From assembly GCA_022575985.1 (NCBI GenBank), contig JAKSXM010000123.1:124001-188000 (forward strand): a DNA stretch of 64,000 bases. Reading direction: 5' to 3'. The DNA is from Anagrus nilaparvatae (taxonomy: Eukaryota; Arthropoda; Insecta; Hymenoptera; Mymaridae). Positions 1-11,900 of the stretch are shown here, one piece after another; the first letter of the stretch is position 1; every line of letters starts with the position of its first letter. The notes under the pieces are model-generated. The model was not told the DNA's origin. It saw only the letters and a program-made list of their open reading frames with translations, and made no database searches. The position numbers and the translations under genes are program-made.

Positions 1-386
1 AAATACTCAAGCTTTTTATAAATTTTGTCCCTTTTGCTTGCAATTTTTTCTTTAATAAGAAATCTTACTACCTAAAACTCGTGATCCCCTCTCTCATGAC
101 TTTTCTCGTCGAATTATTCGTTTTGTGATTTGACGCATCTGAGTCTATGTAAATGACGTCAGCGTTAATTTTGTTTTCTGTGTTCAGTGTAAACAAAGCA
201 TTCTATCTCTAAAAAACTCATGTGACAATTTTTCGTCTAATTTATCCATATTTATTATCTTGAAATTGGAAAGGTTCTGGCCTGAGGTGCGTAGAACCGA
301 AGGACAGTAATCAATATTTTCATTCAAATACGATATATATTTTTTTCTTGAGATAAATTTTTAAAATAAAAATAATAATGGTTTAT
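1..386. other. No gene recognised
   Basis: AT-rich sequence with a slightly GC-richer patch at 120-310. I see no coding frame, RNA gene or repeat partner in the window. Confidence 0.5.
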
Positions 387-943
387 ATACATGAATTAAG
401 TCACAGTTTTACCATCGTAAAAAGAGCTTTTCTATTATGCAGTTTTACTGTGATTAAACATGAAATATGATCTGAGGGGGTTGGCACGCTTCAGCGCGCA
501 GGGGGCTTGCCTCCTAGTTTAATTAAATAATTTAACAAGTCATGTAAAAATTCAGATATCACCCCGTATAGCTAAAAAGTAAAAAAATGAATCTTCCCCA
601 TCACGTTGGGTATTAGTTTCAGTTCTCGGATAAAAAGCCGCGTCTATTAAGTTTCTCTTTTCTAAAAATTTATAAGCAAAAGGATTTTAAAAAATATACC
701 TAGATTCGGTATATTGTTGTATCATTCTTCCCAAATTGTTGGCAACCAAATCTACATCACGCGCTTTTAAATTAAGCTGTTCAAATATTTCATAAAACGG
801 AACGAGTTTTAAATTTTTAGGATAACATTAATCTATTGAATCTTTTTTTTCCATAGATTTCTCTTTGTTTTTGTAAAGAAAAAGTTTGATTTATCAAAAA
901 TTTTTCTAGTTCTAAACGAAGATTTTTCGTTTATTTTTTTCTC
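387..943 (-). pseudogene. Decayed mobile-element coding remnant, copy 1
   Basis: First of two direct copies (other at 1683-2200) sharing long blocks, including a GC-rich stretch near 470-515. On the minus strand the broken frame reads motifs such as ARDVDLVANNLGRMIQQYTES and LIDAAFYPRTETNTQRD, with FDKSNF further upstream, interrupted by frameshifts and stops. Shared peptide motifs at the same spacing in both copies show it was once coding. The family is not identified; a gag-like or structural protein of a mobile or viral-like element is possible. Confidence 0.5.
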
Positions 944-1682
944 ACCTATTATAGGAATGTCTTTTTTAATGCTGAGAGATCAGCGAATGTTTGATATGCT
1001 ATTTTAACAGCATCTGCTAATTTCTTTATTACTTGATCTCTTGGGTTATTTTCATATAGTTCATTAAAGCCTAAAGCTATTGCGTTTATTACTGACCCGG
1101 CTGAGCTTTAATACTTTTTCAAATGGCAATCTCTGGCAACGGGTCTTGGATTAGCCCCACTGCTATTTCATCATTAAGCTTTGGAGCTTCCAGGTTAGGT
1201 TTTTTTAACTTGTTGTGCAAAGAAGTTTACTTTCTCCTCTGTTGAGATGCCTTTTCTGCTCCAGCAAGTTATCCTGCTATACTATATCTATTACTATATC
1301 TTCTCTGTTGTTGGCAATAGCTTGCGGATTTTTCCCGAAGGCAAATTCCAACCAAGATTCCAACTCGTCAACTTCTCCGAATTACTTCGTTCACATCTTC
1401 TTAGAGGTATTCTGGGGGATATACTGGCTGTTCCTGTAGATGTTCTTCAGGAAACCAGTCATTAGCATCCTTGTCTCCCACATAATCATGTTCCTGGTTA
1501 GGCGGTTGAGGTTAGTCTAATAGGTCCTAACCGACCGAGTAACCGACACCATTAATCTGAAAAAGATTTTTAATAGAATTTTTAGTGATATAATTCTTAC
1601 CTAGAATAGCATTATCTGGATCTAGATCTTGTTGATAAATTAATTCATCTTGAAGTTCCTCATCCATAGGAAATTCTGAAGT
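944..1682 (-). pseudogene. Decayed coding remnant between the two repeat copies
   Basis: Minus-strand broken frames carry an acidic segment (PMDEELQDELIYQQ), then LEAPKLNDEIAVGL and ENNPRDQVIKKLADAVK. The EAPKLN...IKKLAD spacing loosely resembles gag-like proteins of DIRS-type elements as I recall them; that is a weak inference. Several stops and frameshifts make it non-functional. It appears to belong to the same broken gene as the flanking copies. Confidence 0.4.
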
Positions 1683-2200
1683 ATACATGAATTAAGTCTC
1701 AGTTTTACTGTGATTAAACATGAAATATGATCTGAAGGGATCGGCACACTTCAGCGCGCAGGGGGCTTGCCCCTTAATTTAATTAAATAATTTAGTAAAT
1801 CTTGTAAAATTCAGGAATTACCCCGTTAGCTAAAAAATAAAAAATGAATCTTCCCCATCACGTTGGGTATTAGTTTCAGTTCTCGGATAAAAAGCCGCGT
1901 CTATTAAGTTTCTCTTTTCTAAAAATTTATAAGCAAAAGGATTTTTAAAAATATAGATTCGGTATATTGTTGTATCATTCTTCCCAAATTGTTGGCAACC
2001 AAATCTACATCACGCGCTTTTAAATTGTTTTGTTCCAAATTTTTGTAAATGGATAATCAATTTCAAATTTTCAGAATAACAATAATCTATCGAATTTTAT
2101 TTTCTAAAAATGCCTCTTTATGCTTTTGTAAAAGTAAAAATTTGATTTATCAAAAATATTTCTAGTCGTAAATGAAGTTTTTTCATTTATTTTTTTATCG
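1683..2200 (-). pseudogene. Decayed mobile-element coding remnant, copy 2
   Basis: Direct repeat of 387-943 with indels; it lacks a ~40-bp stretch present in copy 1 near 410-450. The minus-strand frame starting near 2319 (MDYNVYPYLSN) runs through KKINEKTSF and FDKSNF before it breaks. The same motifs recur in copy 1, so the protein segment is duplicated. Confidence 0.5.
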
Positions 2201-2544
2201 AAACTAATAGCATTCAACTTTTGGCAAGCGAGATCTACTGCCAAAAGTTTTTCAAATTTTTCTTTAAATTTAACATTAAACGTGAAATTACTCAAGTAAG
2301 GATAAACGTTATAGTCCATTCGAACTAATGGAAAAATCCTGATATTCCAGAAATTAAAAAATCAAAATTATCGAAGTTTTATCCATTTGGAGCGATTAAA
2401 AAAAAAAGCATTGATAAGTATGAATAAACAGCAAAAAATGCACTTTTTTACACAAAATTGCATTTAAAAGTGCATTCCACCACCTCTCATGCGTACGGGT
2501 AGAGATTTCCCGGTAATGTATACCTTAAACTAAAATCTCATGTA

Positions 2545-3300
2545 AAAAAATCTGATGGACAAAAAATGGTCATTCTAGTACACGGTGAAAATTAGGAAGC
2601 TACGCAGAGTAAAGCTAATATGATCTTAAATAATACTTATAACTGGTTTAATGAAAACTCCTTAAGTTTAAATATGCAAAAATCTTGCTACATTACTTTT
2701 GCTCTAAATTATAAAATACTTCCTAAAACATTTGAATTAAGTGTAATTGATAATAACTCAGTAATAAAACTGGACAGAGTTGAATCTGCCAAGTACTTAG
2801 GTATTATTATAGATCAAAACATGCAATGGGATAGACAAATATCTGAACAGCTAAAAATAACAAGATTTATTATTATTCTTTTTTACAAATTAAAATATAT
2901 TTTAAACTATCATCAATTAAAAATAATTTTTTTTGCCTCATTCCATTCCAATATGTCATATGGCAACTTGGGTTGGAGTGGAGCAACAAATACGACAATA
3001 AATTTAATTCAAAGACTACGAGATAGATTAATTAAGATTTTAAATTTATTAAAAGTTTCTAACTATAATTATAATGACAAAATACTAAATGTAAGGCAAA
3101 CAATACTTTACTTCTAAAAAAGAAATTTTTAATTTGAATGCATTATATCTAGATAAATATGAAGATACTAACAAACCTATTATCAGCTTGGAAATACCAA
3201 AAAAAAATAAAATCTGTTGGTCAACGAAGTTATTATTTTATGTCAATAAAAATTTTTAATGCTATGACTAAGAAACTTAAGTTAAATTGCAAATCTAATC
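2545..3300 (+). pseudogene. Non-LTR retrotransposon reverse transcriptase fragment
   Basis: An open stretch at 2620-3117 reads WFNENSLSLNMQKS and SAKYLGIIIDQNMQWDRQI, the classic segment just after the YADD box of Jockey/RTE-like LINEs. Upstream, MVILVHGEN and EATQSKAN flank an in-frame stop, and the YADD position is eroded. After 3117, frameshifted pieces (SVGQRSYYFMSIKIFNAM) match the ORF C-terminus. The 5' part of the element is missing. Confidence 0.85.
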
Positions 3301-3462
3301 AAATAAATTCTAATCATTAAAAAAATGGCTGTCGAACGGTGTAATTATTTAAAGAAATAAACCTCAATTAGCTAAATTGTAAACTATTATCTACAACACC
3401 TTGAAAAAAGCAATTATACAAATATGAAAATTATAACAAGATCTATTATAAAATTTAATATT

Positions 3463-3767
3463 TAAAAAAATTGAATTTTAATTGACCAATACTGGTCATC
3501 GTCAATAAAACAAATTAGTTGTTTGTCATAAAAATGATGTTATTATTAGACGTTTCGCCTATTTAGTTTATAGGCCTTATCAATAATGTCTATAATATTA
3601 TATGAACATAATAATAAAATGAAAAGTCACTCTTATTATTAGAAATTAAATAAAAATTAAAAAAATATTTATAACAATAATTTAACACATAACAAAAAAA
3701 CATGAAAATAACTAGAGTTTATGGTGACAAGAAAATGGTATTGGTCAATTAATATTCAATTTTTTAT
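3463..3767. repeat. Inverted-repeat pair, about 30 bp arms
   Basis: 3463-3493 and 3737-3767 are near-complementary (core GAATTTTAATTGACCAATAC) around a ~245-bp middle. It may be a small MITE within or behind the LINE remnant. Confidence 0.45.
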
Positions 3768-3839
3768 AAATATCTGTAAATCATGGGCGATGACAACATT
3801 CAAATTAATATTTAATATTTAAGTTTTTTTTTAATTCAT

Positions 3840-3960
3840 GTATATTTTATTGACCAAAGGTCCATGTACAGACATAAGTCTCTTTGGGATTGTGATGGCA
3901 TCATCACAATTTGTAAAATACACCTTATTATAAATAAATAAATGTTACAATTTTTATAAG
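3840..3960 (+). repeat. LINE 3' end-like sequence
   Basis: A GC-richer block (CATGTACAGACATAAGTCTC, then GATGGCATCATCACA) ends in TTATAAATAAATAAATG, like the 3' terminus and repeat tail of a LINE. It lies in the same orientation as the RT fragment 540 bp upstream and may be its 3' UTR, interrupted by the inverted-repeat pair. Confidence 0.45.
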
Positions 3961-5861
3961 TTTTTTATTTTATATTTAAAAAATACAGGTTCTAATTTTT
4001 TTAATACAAAAATGTAAATACACATAATCGGACCATATTTATTTTGTATACGTATAATATTAAAAACTTTGTATTGACTTGAACTAAGAATTTAAAATTG
4101 ATTACATTAAAAAATAAAAATTAGATGAAGAACTTGTATTTCAAGCCTATAAAAAAATGCATTGAAAAGTTTTCAAGAAATTGCTAAAAGCAAAATGTTT
4201 GAATAAATTGATAATTTAAATTTATAGATCATAAAAAGATTTTTTTGCATCCAAAAGTACATAAATTTCAAAACTTTTACTAAATAATTCCTAACACATT
4301 TTCTAAGCCAGGAATATTGAATAAACCCATCGTAAAAATGAATTTTTATTAACTAAATACTTCAATTTTTTTAGTATACAATTGAAAAAAAAAATTTAAC
4401 GATTTTTATTTATCCGCTCATTTAAACTATATTCTAGTTCATAAAATTTAATTTTAAAATACATCCTCAAATGTAATTTTTTTGCGCTTTTGCGCATAAA
4501 GCTCGTATACATTAAATTTATATATATATATATTTAAATAATAATTTACATTTAGTTTTCTTTTACAAAAAATATTGTACGAAACATGAGTATAAAACTA
4601 TAGATATCTAAAATTATCTCTTGACATTCAATAAGCTATTATAATTATCCTATTTAATGTTATCTATTTTAATTATAATATTTTCGGTTAGTTATTTATT
4701 TTTGAGGGCTTTTATCACTTGCATAAGAGTTGATATAAGTTTTGCCATTTTGAACACTTGAACTCTTTGCTCAGAAATAATGTAAAAGGCTGTAAATGGC
4801 ATTTGCTATATTATGATAAAATATAAAATCTTGATGTAAATATTCAATTTGTCAAATACTATCACAGCCCTTTATCTACGCGCATTTCAAAAAAATACAA
4901 AGCCACCTTCTAAGCAGAGTTCAAAAATTAGCAATTTTTTATAAAAACTAATTTGTGATTAGCCCCTTGTACGTTTTAGTTACATACTATAAATTATAAT
5001 TTATATAATTTTTAAGTTTTTTAGTGTACTTATAACAATTTGAAGTTAATAAAAATTTACAGTTATTATGATTTTTACATATTTTTCTATAAACATATAC
5101 AATCTTACAATTAACTCACCGATTCATAAAAATAGAATCAATGGCAATATTTACATTAATAAAGGACATCTTCATAGAAGCCTATTTACATTTTTTTATG
5201 TTAATCTAAGTTTCACTCTGAAAAATCAAATTTTTTGCAATTCCATGCGTAAAACTGGAGAATTCGTTCAATTTCTAGTAGAATTTTCGCTGTTTCTACG
5301 CCCAAAATTACAAAAAATATGTTATATATTATTTGTATTAAATTTTTAATTCAAAAGTAAATACAATTTTATTGACAGAGGCGAAACTGTCTATTTATTA
5401 TTATTATTATGGTACTTTATTTTGCAATAACAAAAATATGTTACACTCTTTCAGTTAGGTAATTGTGAGGTCTAAACTTTCTGCACTTGTTACGTAATGC
5501 ACTATTATAAAACGACAATATCTGGCAGTGATTTTTTTAATTAATATAATCATTTTATCATAAATATATATGAATATATATATATTTCATTATATTTCTT
5601 CTGTGTCTTTAAAAATATTTTGAATAAATGACTAGTTAAGACACATAGTTTTTGCTCACATATAAAAAAAATCAGCTTATTACAAATTAACACTAGTTTT
5701 TAAATTTAACTCACACATTTATAAAAAAATATTTATGGTATTTTTTTTATTTTACAAAATAAGGCACGGATATTTGATTTAAAAAAAAAATTGTTCTACA
5801 TTTCATACTGTTTATGTCAATTTAAATTATATTTTTTACACAATGTAATTTATTAATCTTG
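3961..5861. other. AT-rich 3' flank of the ADAMTS gene
   Basis: No coding frame with recognisable content. A frame at 5068-5349 has no family resemblance. Simple ATT and TA runs near 4518 and 5397. The ADAMTS 3' UTR must occupy the right-hand part on the minus strand, but I cannot pick a polyadenylation site. Confidence 0.5.
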
Positions 5862-5957
5862 TCAAGTTTCTGAAGGTAATACGTTTAGTTTTAATCCTTT
5901 TGATGGTACACAAAATCCACAATATCCTCCACATTTTCCAATAACTCTTTGATTATT
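5862..5957 (-). CDS. AdamTS-A: ADAMTS exon 27: end of GON domain and stop
   Basis: Residues 1697-1727 and a TGA stop at 5862-5864. NNQRVIGKCGGYCGFC carries the terminal GON cysteines; the tail is VPSKGLKLNVLPSET. The 3' untranslated region below 5862 is not resolved. Confidence 0.93.
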   Translation of the reverse strand, partial: NNQRVIGKCGGYCGFCVPSKGLKLNVLPSET

Positions 5958-8900
5958 CTAAAATATTGAAAATATTGGTATCATTTATTAAAGGAGGGGG
6001 AAGAGGTCCTAGTAAAATTGACTTTTTTTAAAATAGTTTTTAAATAAGAAGCAGTAGAAATAAATTTATGAACATTTTTGATCTTAAAAAATTTTTTATT
6101 GAAAATTTTTTTGTACTCTCAAAAATAAAATATTGTGCCAAAAAATTTCATATATTTCAAACCCTTCCTATTTAAAAACGGCCCAAAAAAAATTCGATAT
6201 TCATTTATACTTACAATTTTATTAATTGAAATATGTGCATTAGATTGTTGAATCCAATGAACATCAGGTGAGAGTATTAAATAAGTACCACTTAAATTTA
6301 TTGCAAAACGTCCTTGAGGACAATTCATTTTACTGTAACAATCACCTGCTTTACCATATTCGATATTATTTAATCCCATTTTCATTGCATATCGATAGTC
6401 ATCAGCTAAAAAAGAATTTCATGATTGTTTTTACAAATAATGTTTTTTTTCTCTATAAAATTAAGAATTTGGATACTTACGGACAACATGTAATGTGTTG
6501 ACGTCTATCCTTATTTTTTTAAACATTGTTCGTCCAGATATTGACAATTGTTCTTTCAAACATTCACAACTGTTATTTCTCTGGCCATCAAATGGACAGG
6601 TGTTAGGATCTTGGAGCCTAAAAAAATTAATTAATTAATAAATTTCTAAAAATAAAAAGTACTCAATTACAGAAAATAAATTGGAAATTTACCGTCTTTC
6701 ATAAATTTCTGCATAATTTTCTCTATCACCAGTGGGTAAAGTAAGATATTCTTGTGGTTCATTGCTGCTCATTCCATAACAGAATATGGACATGTATTTA
6801 CCTCCAACTAAAAGCGTGTATTCACCATCCACGTAGGTTTTCAATCTTGTTTGAACTTCTAAACATGTTGTAGGACCCGTACATGGTTTTTGGTTACATT
6901 TTCTTTTTCTTTGAGGTTTTAAATTTTTTGGACAAAAATGCCTGCGAACTTTTCTGCCGTGTTTATTTAAGCAAAAGAGTCTTCGTATTTGACGGCCTTT
7001 TTTTCCACAAGTGTGCGAGCACTAAAATTTATATTAACGTAAGATAAACAGAATGCATGTATTAATTTTATTTTGTTACATTTTTCCAGCTTCCAGCGAT
7101 CCAATGAAATTCATCATAGCAACCGCGTATTTTGCAAGGTTGCTCAGCAACCGGCTTTTTACTTAATGAACATTTAGTTGCTATTGCTGGATCTTGCCAT
7201 CCATATTTATTTATCCTATGACACGTTACTTCTCGTTTTCTGAACCCATTACCACAAGTAGCCGAACACTGAAATTATATATAAATAATTGTAGATACTT
7301 AAAATTACCTATTTTATTAAATGCGAAAAAAATTCAAAATTATTTACTTCGCTCCAATATCCAGTGTGCCATTTGTAAGTTGAATAATTTGATGAATCAA
7401 AAGATTGAATATCATTGCTTAAATGACATGGAGGTCTTTGGCATTTTTTTGTTAAACGAGGTCTCAATTCTTCAGAACATTCATTTTCTGGCATAATTTC
7501 TTGCCGAGAGTCTAAACACATGATTTGTCGATGTTGATAACCATCGCCGCATTTTACATCGCACTATTTTATAAAAAACATTTACGTTAAAAATTAAATG
7601 GAATTTTACATATTATTTAAACTTACTTGACCCCAATCCCCTGCTTCCCATTGTGGACACTGGTGTACGTTACATGAAACTGTATGAGCTGGACGTTTTT
7701 TTAAATCGCAATAATTATCTGGTGCAATTTTTTGAGAAACTACGGAAGCACATTTTACTATTTGTTTTGCAGAACCTCCTCCACAAGATCTGGAACACTA
7801 AGTAGCAAGCAAGTATTTAATTTGAGATAAATGATTAAATGGGAGCAAAAAATATCATTTTAAAATTCACGTTTAAAAAATATTACTGTTAATCGAAGTT
7901 ATTTTTTATAAAAAATTGTATACTAGTGCGTTTAAAAAGTCGGTTACGAGATATTTTCAGCGCGAACAGTTTTAGTAATTTAACTCATTTCATACTAGTC
8001 CTCCCAAATTTGAAAAATGGGGAATCTTAAATTTAACTCTGTAATTTATGAAAGTCAGAAATCCAGCAAAATATTTTTAAACCAACAATTTTAAACTATT
8101 TTTTCAGGATGATTTCGAGCGAATCAGTATTGATAAGTTACTTTTTATTATAAAACATTTATTAATATATAAAATCATTCATACTTCTCCAAAATCTTCA
8201 ATAATCCATTCATATCCAGATTGAAACGTAATATGAGAATTAATATCATTTTCCAAATTATCGTCATCCGGTAAACGAGAAGAATAAGTTGTATTATAGA
8301 TCATGGGCTAAAATAAAATAAATGTATTATTTTTTTCATAAATCATTTATAGGCCAAATAATTTGAAGCTAAAAGAATATATTCATACTTTTGGGCAAAC
8401 TTCAACAATACAATCTTTGAAATGTGAAGGTCTTAACAAGGAATTACAATTTAAACTGAGGCTACCATTTGAATATTTACATACGACCAGTCTTCTTTGA
8501 ATTCCATTGCCACACGTAGTAGAACACTAAAAAAATTTATTTTTTGATCAGAATTCGTATTAATTAAATAAGAGGTAATTAATTAATAAACTTATTATTA
8601 CCGCACTCCAAGCTCCTGTGTACCATTTAGAACAAGGGCCAGCATCACAAACTTCAACCCTACTTTCTTGTTTGCCTTCACAGTATTTTGAATGCACAAC
8701 TCGATTATCAATTTGACACAAATACCGGCTTTCCCGTTTACCAAGTCCACAAGTTACAGAACACTAAAATTATTAAAATTTATTAATTTTAAATAAAATT
8801 ATTCACCTTGAATTTTATAAAACTTACGTCAGTCCATGGTCCTAAGCCCCATTTAGGACAAGATTTCTTTTCACATGGTTGCTTGATAACTTTTGTATCA

Positions 8901-11900
8901 GGGCATTTATCTTCTGCTACCGTTTGGTTATCAGAATTAACACATATTGCTGATCTAACCTGAATACCATTTTTACCACAAGTAACAGAACATGAACTCC
9001 ATTCTCCATATTGCCAATTAACCGATTTACATGGACCAACGCATTGCTTAATTTCTTCTGGTCGTTTCAAATGATGACAAGTATGTGACGGTATTATTCT
9101 AGATATATAAGAATTTCCGGTTTGAGGTATGTAAACACAATGATGTCTTATTCTATAAAATCCTGGACCACAATTATTTGAACATTCTGTTTTTGTTTCA
9201 GGTATTTCTTGCCACCTAAAAATAAAAACATAAAAAAATTAATAATTGTAATAATTTATCATGAATAGAATGATTCTCTGTAATCTGTAATAGCCCCAAA
9301 TTAATTATTTTATTTCTAAAAAAATAACAAGAAGTAAATCTCAATTTTTTTAATTTTCATATGTAAGCCAGAAAAGCGATTTCGAATTATTCAATTTTCA
9401 AGTTGTTAATACCTAACTTGAAAAAAAATCCGGTTGCCGTTAACTGAATTCGGTTATGGCAGCCGGAATTTTTTTCTTGTTCGAACGATTCCAAATGCCT
9501 TCAAAAGTAAAGAAAATTTAAAAAAAATGATTTTCAATCATTTAAAATGCGAGCATTGCGGGACTTGTGGGACTTAAAAAAAATGTTGGACCCAAAAGAA
9601 AATTTTTGGTTTTAACTTTTTTTTAGGTTTTATGTTACTTGCAACCACTTTCAAATCCATAATTACGGTATAAATATAAATTTCTAATTATTATAAAATT
9701 GCATGAAATTTTAAATAAGAAACTGGATTTCAGAGAAAATCCGTTTTCATAAAACTTGTTTTAATAATATTAATTTAATTGTAAGTTTCTGATATCCAAA
9801 ATGAACTTACTGTAGTGTACAATTAACATTACATCGTTGAGTTTCTTCTCTCGGTCTTTGATATTGCGAACAATAAACATCCGAAACCGTTTCTTTAGTT
9901 TCAATATTTTTACAAATCACTCGACGATGTCTTATACCTTGACATATTCGATCACAATAATGCCAATCACTCAAAACCCAAACAAACTTTATCACAACTT
10001 TCTTAGAAATAGTATATTCGTAGGTTATTTGTGGAGGGTAAACATTCCCTACAGATAAAACCTAAAAAAGTAAAATTTTAATTAATCATAAATTTGGGTC
10101 AAAAATTTTTTTTAATTACCTCTAAAATTAAATCAACTGCAATTGGTCTAGAACTATTGAGCCTTTCAATTACATGTTCATGGCCGCTATATTCGATCGT
10201 AGCGCCTGGATAGATGATGACCTTTCGAGGAGCTACGCTTAAGTTTCCATTTAAAATATACTTTCCATTTTCTTCTAATCTTAGAGCTGAAAATATATTT
10301 AACATTGATTTTTACTTTGAAAAAAAAATGACTTTTAGCGATTATTATATTGAAACTAAACGAATACCTAAATAATTACTATCTTTATAAGAATTTTTCC
10401 AACCATATTGCCTAATGTCAATAAAACTACTTCCTGCAGGAATTATAGTAACTTTATTATACCCGGATCTACTGATATTATAACTGCCAGAAACTCTTTG
10501 GCAAGATGAATTATCTCCTTTACAAACACCACAAATGTCTAAAGTAGCCGTTGAATTTAAAATGTGATCACAACCAGCAGGCTTGCAGAGTCCATTTACA
10601 CAAATATCAAAAGTATCTGGGCCACAAGGTGTACCGTCTTCAACTTTTTCACGTAATTTGTAATACTGGTTTCCAGCGACTTGACAATAAAGCTTGCAGC
10701 GATCTTCGGGTAATACTGTTAATAAAACATGAGTAGAATTAATTTAGAAATATTAATTTACATTTTCTATTAAATAAATTAAAAACTTACTTCTATTATA
10801 TTTTGCATGCCATTTGACATTTTTCCCTAAGTTGCGTATGTCCAAATTATTACCATTAAAACGTTCGCATTGTTGTTGTCTAAAAGTCAAATTAATAACC
10901 GTAATAAATTTTAATTTAAATTAAATTAAATAAATTTTTCATGTTCGTTACCTAAAATCTAAAGACCCAGATGGACACTCTTTGGTTCCACAGCTTCGGT
11001 ATCTAACCCGCTCGCCTACGCAATAATTTCCTCCATTTTGCGGTGGCGGGCTATCGCATTCACGATACTTCCGTTTGATACCTCCGCCACAGGTTCTCGA
11101 ACATTCGCCGTAATTACTCCATTCACCCCATTGACCATGAACTGGTTCTAGGTAATTTCGATATACACATTCACCACGATTGCACCATTTATCTGGTCCA
11201 CAGTATGTACCGTCAGCCCATGGCATATGTTGAGTATGACATTGATCTCCATGATTGGAATGTGGAAGGGTACACCACAACTTTTTGCAGACTGCCTGAC
11301 CGGTAACGAAAAATGCTTGTTAACTGAGCTTACGTAGCATTTATTAAATTAATCATGATAATTATTTATTTAACATCGTCGTAAAAATTCGGTAGTTGAA
11401 TTGATAATTGATTAGAAAATTGCTTATTTTGTGAAACTTGTGTATTAATTTATGTTCAGGTGGTATCCCATAATTAAATAAAATATTTTAATCAAATTTC
11501 AAAATTTTTAAAAAAGTAATCGCAAAATAGGTAGTGAACTGAAAGATTTATCAAATGAATATTTCAAATGTTTATTTAATGTTCATAAATAATTATTTCA
11601 CAAAACGTTTGACTAGATATTTTATCTGTAAATTTTCACATTTATTAAATTAAATTTCTTTAACGCCGGAATTTGAATTCAATATCGCTATTAACATCGC
11701 TAATCAGAAAATTTTAAAAACTTCTTAACAAAACTTACCATCGCTAACCATATGTGGACAAATTTTCGAATCAAAGCCATAAACAAGCTCGCATTGTTTA
11801 TTTTCTGAATAATCTTCACCAGGTAATCTATTTAAATTTGATTTCGATATAATTTTACTATCACGTGGTTCATCTAACAAACAATTTCCATGACCAGCGC

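Noticed and set aside
5068..5349. 93-codon plus-strand frame
   Set aside because: AT-rich, no motif, sits where the ADAMTS 3' UTR is expected.
7194..7496. 100-codon plus-strand frame
   Set aside because: Antisense shadow of TSR exons 22-23.
10551..10736. Plus-strand frame
   Set aside because: Antisense shadow of the cysteine-rich exon 14.
11287..11295. Upstream CAG as acceptor of exon 12
   Set aside because: Would shift the frame; the GCAG site gives VCKKLWC in frame.
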